Assembly (NCBI RefSeq): GCF_001083785.1
Contig: NZ_LAVL01000037.1
Span: 1 to 64,000 of the forward strand
Direction: 5' to 3'
Length of the DNA stretch: 64,000 nucleotides
Source: Nonomuraea sp. SBT364
GTDB lineage: Bacteria; Actinomycetota; Actinomycetes; Streptosporangiales; Streptosporangiaceae
The position numbers and the translations under genes were made by a program. Every line of letters starts with the position of its first letter. The stretch's first letter is position 1. This document shows positions 22,910 to 31,663 of this stretch, piece after piece. The notes beneath the pieces are model-generated. The model saw only the letters and a list, made by a program, of their open reading frames with translations, was not told the DNA's origin and ran no database searches.

Positions 22910-25819
22910 GTGGACTTCGCGATCCTCGGCCCGGTCCGGATCGCCGAAGCGGGAAGACCGGTGCGACTGGTGGGCAAGCCGCGCGCGGTGCTCAGCGTCT
23001 TCCTGCTCCACCCGAACACCGTCGTCTCCAGCGACCGGCTGATCGCCTCCGTCTGGGACGACCCGCCCCGATCCGCCCTGGCCAACCTGCAGAACTACGT
23101 CTCCGTGCTCCGCAAGGCCGCGATCGACGTGGAGACCCGGGAACAGGGCTACCGCCTGCGCCTGTGTCCCGACCGGCTCGACCTGCTCGCCTTCGACGAG
23201 GACGTACGGCAGGCCCGCCTGGAATCGGCGCGTGGCGAACTGGCCAGGGCCCACCGCCTGTTCGGCCGGGCGCTGCCGCTGTGGCGCGGCCGGCCCGCCG
23301 AGGACGTGCCGCTGACCGGCGAGATGAGCGCCCGCATCACCGAACTGGAGGAGCGGCGGGAGAGCGCCCGGCTGGGCTGGATCGACGTGCGCCTGCGGCT
23401 CGGCCTGCACGACGAACTCGTCGGCGAGCTGACCCCGCTGGTGGAGACCGCCCCGCTCAACGAACGCCTGTGGCACCGGCTCATGGTGGCGCTGCACCGG
23501 GCCGGCCGCCGCGCCGAGGCGCTGGAGGCGTACCGGCGGGCGCGCTCGGTGCTCGTCGCCGAGCTGGGCGTCGAACCCGGCCAGGAGTTGCGGAACGCGC
23601 ACGCGGCGATCCTGAACGACGCCCCCGTCGAACCGCCCGCACCGGCGGCCATCCTGCCCGAGCCCGCGTGGGCGGGAATCTGCCTGCTTCCCGCCGACAT
23701 CGCCGGGTTCGTCGGCCGCGAGTCCGAGACCCGCGCGATGACCGCGGCGCTGCGCGGCACGGCCGAGGCCGCTGCCGCTCCGGTGATCGTCACGGTGTCC
23801 GGCCCGCCCGGCGTCGGCAAGAGCACGCTTGCCGTGCACGTCGCCCACCTGATGCGGGAGCGGTATCCCGGCGGGCAGCTGTTCGTCCGGCTGGGCGGGG
23901 CGTCACCGTCCCCCCGCGACCCGTCGGACCTGCTCGCGGAGCTGCTGCGGGCGCTCGGCGTGGACTCCGGCATCATGCCTGCCTCCACGGAGGAGCAGGC
24001 GGCGATGTACCGGGCCAGGATCGCCGACCGCGCCGTCCTGGTGCTGCTCGACGACGCGGGCGACGCGGCCCAGGTGCAGGCGCTGATCCCGGGTACGCCC
24101 GGGTCGGCGGCCGTCGTCACCTCCCGGGGGCCGCTGCCCACGATGCCGGGCACGGTCGCGCTCGTCCTGGACGTGCCGCCGCCCGACGACGCCCGCGACC
24201 TGCTCGCCGGGGTCGCCGGGGCCGACCGGGTGGACAGCGACCCCGAGTCGGCGGAGGCGATCCTGCGCGCCTGCGGGCGGCTCCCGCTCGCGCTGCGCAT
24301 CGCCGGGGCGCGTCTCGTCACCCGTCCCGCCTGGCCGCTGGCCGAGTTCGCCAGGCGGCTCGCGGACACCTCGGCACGGCTGAACGAGCTGCACGCGGGG
24401 CAACTGGACGTGCGCACCACGTTCGCGATGAGCTACGCGACGCTGTCCCCGGCAGCCCGGCGCGCGTTCCGGCTGCTCGGCGCGGTCGCGGCCGACAGCG
24501 TGGCGGCGTGGGCCGTCGCCGCGCTGGCGGGCACGACCGTGCGCGACGTCGACGACTCCCTGGAGGAGCTCGCCGCCGCCGGCCTGATCACCGCGAGCGA
24601 CGTCGACGCGGCGGCGCAGACCCGCTATCGCATGCACGACCTGCTGTGGAGCTTCGCCGCCGAGCTCTTCGCCGCCGAAGAGAGCGAAGGACGCCGGGCG
24701 GCGGCGCTGCGCCGGGTCGCCGACGAGGCGCGCGCCCTGGTCACCGAGGCCGCGCGCGAGCTCCCCCTCGCCTTCGCCCCGCCGCCTCCCGGCACCCCGG
24801 CACGCACACCGCCGTCCCCCGCCGACGCCGCCTGGCTGTCGGCCGAGCGCGCCGTGCTCGTCGCCGTGGTGACAGCCACCGCCCACGCCGCCCTGACCTC
24901 AGCCCCGGCGGACCGTGCCGTCCTGGTGCGGGCGTCGGCGGACCTCGCCCACGCGGTGGCGCCGTTCCTGGTGGTACGCGGCTTCCACGACGACGCCGTC
25001 GCCATGCTGGACGCGGCCATCGAGGCGGCCGAGGCGGTGGGCGACGCCTCCGCCGAGACGCGCCTGCGGCTGGTGCGCGCCGACGCCGAGGCGGACCGCA
25101 GGCGCGCCCACACGGTCGCCGAAGAGTTCCGCCGGTTGCTGGCGCGCTGCGAACGCGGGGGAGACCGCCACTCGGCCGCGTACGCCCTGCTCGGCGTCGC
25201 CGGCACCCTGGAGGACGACCTGGAGGCCGCGCTGACCGCCGCCACCAAGGCGGCCGATCACTTCCGGGCAATCGGCGACACGAACGGCCTGCTGACCGCG
25301 TGGACCGAGGTCGCCGTGGTCCAGCTCTACCTGGGCCGCCACGACGACGCCGCGACGACCTGCCGCCGGGCGCTGACCTTCACCGAGGGGGAGAGCGCCG
25401 TCCACAGCGCCCGCTTCCTGCGCACGCTCGGTGTCGCCTGCTACGAGACGGGCCGGACCGAGGAGGCCGTCGGCCACTACCGGGCGAGCCTCGACCTCAG
25501 CCGCGAACTGCGATGGACCAACGGCGAGCGGATCGCGCTGCGCCGGCTGGCGGAGGCCGAGGCGGCACTGGGCCACTTCCATCGCGCCGAGCGCATGCTC
25601 GCCGACTGTGCCGAGATGTGCGCGGGCGCCGGCGACGCCATCGGGGCGGCCCTGACCGTCTACACCCTGGGAGACCTCCGCCGCTGGCAGGGGGACGAAC
25701 GCGCCGCCCTCGCCCACTTCACCACCTGTCAGGCCCTGCTCAGCCCGCACAGCGAGGTCGTCTGGTCGGCCCGCGCGCGCGACCAGATCGCCCGCTCCCG
25801 GGCCGCCCTCGGGTTATAG
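22910..25819 (+). CDS. AfsR-like SARP regulator (SARP-BTAD-NB-ARC-TPR)
   Basis: A 969-residue regulator. Residues 1-90 are an OmpR-like winged helix (FAILGPVRIAEAG, VSSDRLIASVWDD, LQNYVSVLRKA). A bacterial transcriptional activation domain follows to about 240. The NB-ARC ATPase has Walker A GPPGVGKST near 301 and Walker B VLVLLDDAG, with GRLPLALRIAG. The C-terminal 300 residues are TPR-like helices. GTG 22910 is chosen for its GGAGG six bases upstream. The last sense codon is a rare TTA Leu, often a bldA control point in actinomycetes. It is divergent from the precursor operon and is its likely activator. Confidence 0.9.
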   Translation: MDFAILGPVRIAEAGRPVRLVGKPRAVLSVFLLHPNTVVSSDRLIASVWDDPPRSALANLQNYVSVLRKAAIDVETREQGYRLRLCPDRLDLLAFDEDVRQARLESARGELARAHRLFGRALPLWRGRPAEDVPLTGEMSARITELEERRESARLGWIDVRLRLGLHDELVGELTPLVETAPLNERLWHRLMVALHRAGRRAEALEAYRRARSVLVAELGVEPGQELRNAHAAILNDAPVEPPAPAAILPEPAWAGICLLPADIAGFVGRESETRAMTAALRGTAEAAAAPVIVTVSGPPGVGKSTLAVHVAHLMRERYPGGQLFVRLGGASPSPRDPSDLLAELLRALGVDSGIMPASTEEQAAMYRARIADRAVLVLLDDAGDAAQVQALIPGTPGSAAVVTSRGPLPTMPGTVALVLDVPPPDDARDLLAGVAGADRVDSDPESAEAILRACGRLPLALRIAGARLVTRPAWPLAEFARRLADTSARLNELHAGQLDVRTTFAMSYATLSPAARRAFRLLGAVAADSVAAWAVAALAGTTVRDVDDSLEELAAAGLITASDVDAAAQTRYRMHDLLWSFAAELFAAEESEGRRAAALRRVADEARALVTEAARELPLAFAPPPPGTPARTPPSPADAAWLSAERAVLVAVVTATAHAALTSAPADRAVLVRASADLAHAVAPFLVVRGFHDDAVAMLDAAIEAAEAVGDASAETRLRLVRADAEADRRRAHTVAEEFRRLLARCERGGDRHSAAYALLGVAGTLEDDLEAALTAATKAADHFRAIGDTNGLLTAWTEVAVVQLYLGRHDDAATTCRRALTFTEGESAVHSARFLRTLGVACYETGRTEEAVGHYRASLDLSRELRWTNGERIALRRLAEAEAALGHFHRAERMLADCAEMCAGAGDAIGAALTVYTLGDLRRWQGDERAALAHFTTCQALLSPHSEVVWSARARDQIARSRAALGL

Positions 25820-25860
25820 TCATGCCCATGAGTATTCAATTGCGTGAGTACGAGTGATCC

Positions 25861-26436
25861 GTGGCACTCAGACACGCGGTCCTGGCGGCGCTGCTCAACG
25901 GTGAATACAGCGGCTACCAGCTCACCAAGATCTTCGACATCGGCGTCTCCAACTTCTGGTACGCCGCCCCGCAGCAGCTCTACGCCGAGCTGACCAAGCT
26001 GGAGGCCGACGGCCTGGTAGCGGGCCGGGAGGTGGTCCAGCGGGGCCGTCCCAACAAGCGCGTCTTCAAGGTCACCGAGGCCGGGCTCGGCGAACTGGCC
26101 GCCTTCGCCGCCACCCCGGCCAAGCCCCTGCTCATCCGCGACGACCTGGCCGTCAAGGTGCACGCCGTCGACCTGCTCGACCCGGAGCCGGTGATCGAGC
26201 AGCTCCACGACCGGGCCCGGGAGGCCGCCGCCAAGCTGGAGGTCTTCGAGCAGATCCTGGTGAGCCTGCGCGGCGACCAGGACGAGGAGGCGTTCCTGCG
26301 CGACGGCGAACACGTGGGCCCCTACCTTTCCTGTCTGGCGGGATGCCGACTGGAACGCGAGACTCGCGACTGGTGCCGGGAAACCGCGCGGACGCTCAGC
26401 GCGCGCCTGGCCCGTGCCGGAAAGGACATGTCATGA
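25861..26436 (+). CDS. PadR-family transcriptional regulator
   Basis: A 191-residue regulator. The N-terminal winged helix (ALRHAVLAALLNGEYSGYQLTKIFDIGV, FWYAAPQQLYAELTKLEADGLVAGREV) is typical of PadR. A C-terminal helical dimerisation domain of the Vir_act_alpha_C type follows. A TATAGT -10-like hexamer lies at 25814-25819, overlapping the end of the SARP gene, and an AT-rich stretch lies before the GTG. The stop overlaps the SGNH hydrolase ATG (ATGA), so the pair is co-translated. PadR proteins respond to small phenolics or drugs; the ligand here is unknown. Confidence 0.9.
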   Translation: MALRHAVLAALLNGEYSGYQLTKIFDIGVSNFWYAAPQQLYAELTKLEADGLVAGREVVQRGRPNKRVFKVTEAGLGELAAFAATPAKPLLIRDDLAVKVHAVDLLDPEPVIEQLHDRAREAAAKLEVFEQILVSLRGDQDEEAFLRDGEHVGPYLSCLAGCRLERETRDWCRETARTLSARLARAGKDMS

Positions 26437-27230
26437 CCGCTTACACGCGCTACGTCGCGCTCGGGGACAGCCAGACCGAGGGCCTCGGCGACGGCGACGA
26501 CCGCGACGGCCACCGCGGCTGGGCCGACCGCCTCGCCGAGCAGCTGGCCGCCGCCGACCCCGGGCTGCACTACGCCAACCTCGCCGTCCGCGGCCGGCTG
26601 GCGGCCCAGATCCGCGCCGAGCAGTTGCCGGCCGCGCTGGCGCTGCGTCCCGACCTGGCCACGGTCATGGCCGGGATGAACGACATCATCCGCCCCGGCT
26701 TCGACGCCGCGCTGGTGGTGGGCGAGCTGGAAGCCATGTTCGCCGCGCTGACCGAGTCGGGCGCGCACGTGGTCACGGTGACGTTCCCCGACATCGGGAA
26801 GATCGCGCCGATGGCCCGCCCGCTCCGGCCCCGGGTGCTCGACCTCAACGCCCGCATCCGCGACGCCGCCGCCCGGTACGGGGTCACGCTGGTCGACACG
26901 TTCGCGCTGGAGTTCGTCACCGACACACGGATGTGGTGCGTCGACCGCCTGCACGCCAGCCCGGCCGGCCACGCCCGCATCGCCGCCGCCATGGCCCACA
27001 GCCTGGGGCTGCCCGGCAGCGACGACACCTGGATGCTGCCGTTCCCGCCCCTGCCCGCGCCGGGCGCCCTGCGATCGGCGGCGGCGGAGGTGCGCTGGCT
27101 GGCCACGTTCGCCGGGCCGTGGATCGGCCGCCGCCTGCGCGGTCGCTCCTCGGGCGACGGCCGCACGGCCAAGCGCCCGGAGCTCACCGCCTGGGTCGCG
27201 TCGACGGCCGGCCGTACGCCGACCACCTGA
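26433..27230 (+). CDS. SGNH/GDSL-family hydrolase
   Basis: A 265-residue cytoplasmic esterase. Block I is YVALGDSQTEGLGDGDDRDG (GDS with catalytic Ser), block II has the Gly of LAVRGRL, block III is VMAGMNDIIRP (GxND), and block V is DRLHASPAGHARIAA (DxxH, catalytic Asp and His). No signal peptide is present. It is coupled to the PadR gene by an ATGA overlap. SGNH enzymes act on esters or thioesters; the substrate cannot be assigned. Confidence 0.9.
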   Translation: MTAYTRYVALGDSQTEGLGDGDDRDGHRGWADRLAEQLAAADPGLHYANLAVRGRLAAQIRAEQLPAALALRPDLATVMAGMNDIIRPGFDAALVVGELEAMFAALTESGAHVVTVTFPDIGKIAPMARPLRPRVLDLNARIRDAAARYGVTLVDTFALEFVTDTRMWCVDRLHASPAGHARIAAAMAHSLGLPGSDDTWMLPFPPLPAPGALRSAAAEVRWLATFAGPWIGRRLRGRSSGDGRTAKRPELTAWVASTAGRTPTT

Positions 27231-27308
27231 GCGGCCGTCACGCAGCCGTCGCGACGCCCTCCTGGGCGCTAAGACGTCCATTCCACCTGCGGCTGGACGT
27301 ACGGGAGT

Positions 27309-28667
27309 CTACGGGCGTGCCGCGTGGGCATCCGCCCGGTGGGCGTCGTCGCGGCGCTTCCGCCAGAGCCCTCCATAGGCGGCGGCGAAGAGGGCCGCCA
27401 GCAGGGCCGCTCCGGCCGCGACGCCGAAGCTCCACCCGGCGCCCCCGCTCGACAGCACCGCCGCTCCGACCGCCCCGGCCACGCTGCTGCCCACGACCCT
27501 GACCAGTGCGTTCACCCCGCCGGCCGCCGCGGTCTTGGCGGGCTCCACGTGCTCGACGGCCATCGTCCCGAGCGCCGCGTAGCCGAGGCCGACCCCGAGC
27601 CCCAGCAGGGTCGCCGCCCCGTACAGGTCCGCGCCCGAAGACCTGGACACCGCCAGCCACAGGGCGGCGGCCGTCACCAGCGCAGAGCCGCCCGCCACGA
27701 GCGCGGACGCGGTGAAGCGGCGCATCAGAGGGCCCGCGAGCACCGAGACGACGAGCATCAGCACCGTCGTCGGCAGCAGGTAGATCCCGACCTGCAGCAC
27801 CGACGCCCCGAGCGCGCCCTGGGCGACTGCCGACACGGTCGTGATGGCGGCGAACAGGGCGAACCCCAGCAGGAACGATGCCACGGTCGCCCCCACCGTC
27901 CCCCGATGCAACAGCATGGGGATCTCGATCAGCGGCGACGCGGTACGGCGCGCGGTCGCGACCCACAGGGCGGCCACCGCCACCGCCATGCCGACCAGGC
28001 CCAGCGTCGGCGGCGAGGTCCAGCCCCAGGCCGCGCCCTTGCTGATGGCCAGCAGCAGGCAGACGAGCCACACCGCGATCAGCGCCGCCCCGATCAGGTC
28101 CGGCCGTCCTGATGCGCGCGTGGGCGCCTCCCGCACAACGGTCGCCACCAGGACGAAGCTCATCGCGGCCAGCCCGGCCAGCGCCCAGAACACCGCCCGG
28201 TGGTCCCCGCCCAGCAGCCCGGCGAGGATCATGCCGCCGCCGCTCCCGACGCCGATGGTGGCGCTGAGCACCCCGATCGCGCTCGGCAGCCGATGACCGG
28301 GCACCATCTGCCTGACCAGGCCCATGGCCAGCGGGAGCAGCGGCGCGGCCGTGCCCTGCAGCACTCGGCCGGCGATGAGCAGCGGCAGCGTGCCCGCCAC
28401 CGCGCTGAGCGCCGAACCGGCGACGAGCAGTCCCAGGGCGACCAGGGACATCGTGCGCCGGCCGTACATGTCGCCGAGCCGCGACAGCAGCGGTATCGAG
28501 ATCGCGCCGGACAGCAATCCGGCGGTGAGCGTCCAGGAGACGGTGATGGACGGGGCGTGGAGTTGCCGTTCGAGGCCCGGCAGCAGTGGCACGACGACGG
28601 TCATCTGCAGAGTTCCCACGGCCACCGCGAACGCGAGCACCGCTACGGCCCAGGAGTTTCTATACAT
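27309..28667 (-). CDS. MFS multidrug-type exporter
   Basis: A 452-residue transporter with 12 or more membrane helices. Motif A is RLGDMYGRRTMSLVALG between helices 2 and 3, and a motif C-like GVGSGGGMILAGLLGG is in helix 5, pointing to a drug/H+ antiporter. The C-terminus is basic. The ATG at 28667 has no ribosome site; it lies inside a 12-base palindrome, so the transcript may be leaderless with the operator on the start codon. No dedicated regulator gene is adjacent. Confidence 0.87.
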   Translation of the reverse strand: MYRNSWAVAVLAFAVAVGTLQMTVVVPLLPGLERQLHAPSITVSWTLTAGLLSGAISIPLLSRLGDMYGRRTMSLVALGLLVAGSALSAVAGTLPLLIAGRVLQGTAAPLLPLAMGLVRQMVPGHRLPSAIGVLSATIGVGSGGGMILAGLLGGDHRAVFWALAGLAAMSFVLVATVVREAPTRASGRPDLIGAALIAVWLVCLLLAISKGAAWGWTSPPTLGLVGMAVAVAALWVATARRTASPLIEIPMLLHRGTVGATVASFLLGFALFAAITTVSAVAQGALGASVLQVGIYLLPTTVLMLVVSVLAGPLMRRFTASALVAGGSALVTAAALWLAVSRSSGADLYGAATLLGLGVGLGYAALGTMAVEHVEPAKTAAAGGVNALVRVVGSSVAGAVGAAVLSSGGAGWSFGVAAGAALLAALFAAAYGGLWRKRRDDAHRADAHAARP

Positions 28668-28672
28668 GTATA
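28661..28672. promoter_or_regulatory. Palindrome TATACATGTATA over the MFS start codon
   Basis: A perfect 12-base palindrome in an AT-rich patch that includes the ATG of the MFS gene on the minus strand. It is unusual in DNA this GC-rich. Overlap with the start of a drug-efflux gene suggests an operator for an unlinked repressor. This is inference. Confidence 0.45.
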
Positions 28673-28897
28673 AAAAGTAACACGACAGCATGCCCCCACG
28701 TACGGGAAGAACCACCGAAGATGCCCGCGCCGAAGACCGCGAGCACGCCCGCGTTGCGTTCGGGCCGGCGGATCGGGGAGGTCCTGGCATCCCCGCGCTC
28801 GGCGCGGACCCGCGGGCGTGCTCATACTGCGCCCGGGTCGACCGCCTCTCAGACAATCGCCTCGGCGCCCGGCGACCGGCTCATGACTGGCTGATCC

Positions 28898-29605
28898 TCA
28901 GTCCGCGGGGTGAAACGGAAGCCCGACCTTCTCCCCCTTCATCAGCCTTTCGATCGACTCCTGCATCACCTTGCTGTCGTTCAGGTGCGGGAACGGCTCC
29001 CCGGCGGGGACGTCCACGCCCAGGAACCGGCAGAGCGGCTCCCACCCTTCCCGCACGTCGAACACCAGCAGCCGCTCGGGCGGCAGGCTCTCCTTCACCG
29101 TGGCCGTGTGCCGCTCGAACGCCGCGATGGTCTCCTTCTCGTCGGGGACCTCGCCGAAGGGCCGGTCGCTGCCCAGCCCCTCCCGGATCATGCGTTCGAG
29201 CAGCGGGCGGGTGGTCATCATGTTCTCCACGAGACCCGTCATCTCCGGCGCCAGCTTCTCGCTCTGTAACCGCGCCGGGCCGTTGTTGATGAGCGTCCGC
29301 ATGCTCGCGAACCAGGCGTTCGGATCGCGTACCGTGAGGACCACCTTGGCCTCCGGGTACGCGGCCGCCAGCTCGCGCCAGAAGAACGAGGCCGGCCAGT
29401 CCACGGCGGAACGAAACCCTTCGAGCACGTGCTCCCATTCCGGAACCACGTCACCGTCGGCCAGAGGCGCCCACCGCCGGGCGCGGTCGGAGTCGGACCC
29501 GACGTCGAACATGTGGTGGCAGGGCCCGAACCCCAGCCTTTCCAGTGCCGCCTTCATCGAACTCGTACCGGTGCGCGGGAAACCCGCGCCGATCACGGTC
29601 AGCAT
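28898..29605 (-). CDS. Sulfotransferase-family protein
   Basis: A 235-residue P-loop sulfotransferase-like protein. The PAPS-binding 5'-loop is VIGAGFPRTGTSSMKAALERLGF and the 3'-phosphate block is AKVVLTVRDPNAWFASM. A C-terminal segment (VPAGEPFPHLNDS) matches the bacterial/eukaryotic Sulfotransfer_4 group. It would transfer sulfate from PAPS, or be a related kinase-like fold; the acceptor is unknown. A GGAGG six bases before the ATG fixes the start. It stands alone between the MFS and MarR genes. Confidence 0.85.
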   Translation of the reverse strand: MLTVIGAGFPRTGTSSMKAALERLGFGPCHHMFDVGSDSDRARRWAPLADGDVVPEWEHVLEGFRSAVDWPASFFWRELAAAYPEAKVVLTVRDPNAWFASMRTLINNGPARLQSEKLAPEMTGLVENMMTTRPLLERMIREGLGSDRPFGEVPDEKETIAAFERHTATVKESLPPERLLVFDVREGWEPLCRFLGVDVPAGEPFPHLNDSKVMQESIERLMKGEKVGLPFHPAD

Positions 29606-29688
29606 GGTGTTCCTCCATGAGGTGTCGGCTTGCCCCGATCATGGTGGCGCGATCATGACCTGGCAATCCCCCATGCCCGTACGGCCCG

Positions 29689-30108
29689 TCAGCCCGAGCT
29701 GACGGCGCGGTCGAGCAGGACCATGAGCTGCCGCAGTTCGTCGCGGTCCAGCGCCGCCAGCGGGGTCTTCTCCAGCGCCGTCCGGACCAGTTCGTCGCGG
29801 ACCTCGCGGCCCTTGGCGGTCAGGACCAGGACGCGGGAGCGGCGGTCGGCCGGGTCCACCGCGCGCTCCACCAGGCCCCGTTCGGCCAGCTGGTTGGTGA
29901 TGAAGGTCAGGTTGGGGGCGTTGCAGTAGAGGCGCCCGGCCATCACCTTCATCGAGGGAGGCGACTCGTCCGGGTCGATGGCCCACAGCGCGTGGAACGT
30001 CGCCGGTGTCAGGTGGTGCCCGGCCAGCGCCTGCCCGAGCAGGTCGTTGGTCCGCATCCAGATGTCGTGCGTCGCGGCCAGCACCGTGGCGAGCTCGGGC
30101 GTGGTCAT
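29689..30108 (-). CDS. MarR-family transcriptional regulator
   Basis: A 139-residue winged-helix regulator. The core is HHLTPATFHALWAI, MAGRLYCNAPNLTFITNQLAERGLVERAVDPADRRSRVLVLTAKG, the classic MarR recognition helix and DRR wing. Helical ends provide the dimer. It is divergent from an SDR gene, and two identical-type palindromes lie between them, so it most likely represses both. A Cys in the recognition region (LYCNAP) could sense oxidants, but this is speculative. Confidence 0.9.
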   Translation of the reverse strand: MTTPELATVLAATHDIWMRTNDLLGQALAGHHLTPATFHALWAIDPDESPPSMKVMAGRLYCNAPNLTFITNQLAERGLVERAVDPADRRSRVLVLTAKGREVRDELVRTALEKTPLAALDRDELRQLMVLLDRAVSSG

Positions 30109-30127
30109 GTCGCCATCCTACCGACGT

Positions 30128-30174
30128 TTCGAGGCTCGAAGTATTGTGTTAACGTCATTGCTTCGAGACTCGAA
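30128..30174. promoter_or_regulatory. Twin palindromes TTCGAG-N-CTCGAA, candidate MarR operators
   Basis: TTCGAGGCTCGAA at 30128-30140 and TTCGAGACTCGAA at 30162-30174 are both perfect 6-1-6 inverted repeats, 34 bases apart centre to centre. They fill the gap between the divergent MarR (start 30108) and SDR (start 30190) genes. Two near-identical symmetric sites are good evidence for a dimeric repressor. Confidence 0.7.
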
Positions 30175-30189
30175 CCAATGGAGGATTCC

Positions 30190-31005
30190 GTGGCCGACGA
30201 CTACCGTGGCGTCACCGCGCTCGTCACAGGCGCGTCCAGGGGGCTGGGACGGGCGTACGCACGGGAACTGGCACGCCGGGGAGCGCGCGTGATCCTGCTG
30301 GCCCGCTCGGACGAGAGCCTGCGGGAGCTCGCCGCCGAGATCCGGGAGCGGCACGGCGGGCCGGACGCCGAGATCATCACCGCCGACCTCGCCGCCCCCG
30401 GCGGTCCGGAGCGAGTCATGCGGGAGCTGCACGCCCGCGGCCTGACCGTCGACCTGCTGCTCAACAACGCCGGGGCGGGCAGCGCGGGCCCGTTCCTCGG
30501 CCGCCCGCTCGAACCGCAACTGCGCTCCGTCGGGCTCAACGTCGTCGGCCTGGTCGCGCTGACCCACGCGATCGGGGCCGAGTTGGTCGCCCGCGGCTCC
30601 GGCGGCATCATCAACGTCTCGTCCACCGCGGCCTTCCAGCCCATGCCCTACCAGGCCAGCTATGCCGCGACCAAGGCCTTCGTGCTCTCCTTCACCGAGG
30701 CGCTGGCGGAGGAACTGCGCGGCACCGGCGTCCATGTCATGGCCGCGCACCCCGGCGCGATCGCGACCGGCTTCTTCGACGGCACCTCGGCCACGATCGA
30801 CCCCCGCGTCGCCGACGCGCCGGCCACCGTCGCGGCGCGCACACTGGACGACTACGCCGGACGACGCCCGGTGTCCTACCCCGGCCGGGCTTTCAACCGG
30901 GCGCTGACCTGGCCCGCCCGCCTGCTGCCGCGCACCGTCGTCGCCCGGATCGCCGGCGGGTTCAACCGCCGGCTCCGCATGCACGAAGTCGTCGACCTCG
31001 CCTGA
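30190..31005 (+). CDS. Short-chain dehydrogenase/reductase
   Basis: A 271-residue classical SDR. The cofactor motif is TALVTGASRGLGRAYARELA, then LLLNNAGAGSAGPF (NNAG), catalytic Ser in INVSSTAAF and YAATK (YxxxK). The C-terminal extension after the fold (LPRTVVARIAGGFNRRLRMHEV) resembles SDRs that reduce lipid or aromatic ketones. GTG 30190 is preferred, since GGAGG lies six bases upstream; ATG 30178 is also in frame. It is divergent from, and probably repressed by, the MarR gene. Confidence 0.9.
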   Translation: MADDYRGVTALVTGASRGLGRAYARELARRGARVILLARSDESLRELAAEIRERHGGPDAEIITADLAAPGGPERVMRELHARGLTVDLLLNNAGAGSAGPFLGRPLEPQLRSVGLNVVGLVALTHAIGAELVARGSGGIINVSSTAAFQPMPYQASYAATKAFVLSFTEALAEELRGTGVHVMAAHPGAIATGFFDGTSATIDPRVADAPATVAARTLDDYAGRRPVSYPGRAFNRALTWPARLLPRTVVARIAGGFNRRLRMHEVVDLA

Positions 31006-31312
31006 CTCTCCGGCGATGTGACAGCCGCAGCCGTCTTCGACCACGCACGCCCGGCCGCCGAGGTCGAAGAGCACCGGAACCGTCGGATGCGGACCGACGC
31101 GCCGTCGCGCGGATCGCTGAATCCTGCCATCATGACCCCGTGGCGACGGCGGCGACCGGAGTTATCCTGAAGTGGAGATCCTCATCCGCCCCAATTGACC
31201 AGGATGAACAGAAGATGTGCGGCAGATGACACATTTCATGCGCGTCTGATCACAGACAGGGATCGCGACGGTTGCACTCCGCCTGCGCCGACGGCTGTTG
31301 TGTCCTTGAGTT
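31006..31312. other. Intergenic stretch with inverted repeat ATGTG-N10-CACAT
   Basis: I see no gene here. The perfect repeat ATGTG and CACAT at 31215-31234 lies about 80 bases before the membrane-protein gene that precedes a Crp/Fnr regulator, and resembles a Crp-type site with a spacing two bases longer than the classic one. Possible autoregulation is inference. Confidence 0.4.
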
Positions 31313-31654
31313 ATGAGAAATCTCCCCAAGAAGCGCCGCATCGCCCAGAAGAGGGACCAGGCATCGAAGTCGGACGGCGAAGTTTTCTCTCTCGCCAACA
31401 CCGCCATACAGGCTGCTTCTATAATCATCCCCATACTCGTGTCGCCGATCGAAGGCCCCGGGATCCCGCTGTGGCTGGTGCTCATTCTGGCCGCGCTCTT
31501 CTGCGTGCCACTTGTCGTCGTGACGCTGCTGTGGGCCTACGCCAAGCTGGGAAGAGGCAGGAGCATACGAACGAGGACTCAGTTGTGGCGCAAGATCAGC
31601 GAGGCCGGCGTCTCGCTGTGGCTGATCATCGCTACGCTTTCGGCGCTGATGTAA
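31313..31654 (+). CDS. Small hypothetical membrane protein
   Basis: A 113-residue protein with a very basic N-terminus (MRNLPKKRRIAQKR), a hydrophobic helix (IQAASIIIPILVSPI), a second longer one (LWLVLILAALFCVPLVVVTLLWAYA), a basic loop (KLGRGRSIRTRTQLWRK) and a C-terminal helix (SLWLIIATLSALM). No family is recognised. It is followed nine bases later by the Crp/Fnr-type regulator and probably shares its transcript. The coding sequence is less GC-rich than surrounding genes, like the operon facing it. Confidence 0.55.
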   Translation: MRNLPKKRRIAQKRDQASKSDGEVFSLANTAIQAASIIIPILVSPIEGPGIPLWLVLILAALFCVPLVVVTLLWAYAKLGRGRSIRTRTQLWRKISEAGVSLWLIIATLSALM

Positions 31655-31663
31655 GGACCTGGA

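Noticed and set aside
25822..25857. An 11-codon ORF (MPMSIQLREYE) between the SARP and PadR genes
   Set aside because: No ribosome site and the bases overlap the likely PadR promoter, so it is better read as control DNA.
31006..31312. A Cys-rich small protein on the minus strand (VLFDLGGRACVVEDGCGCH)
   Set aside because: The frame runs on into the antisense of the SDR gene with no stop near, and has no ribosome site.
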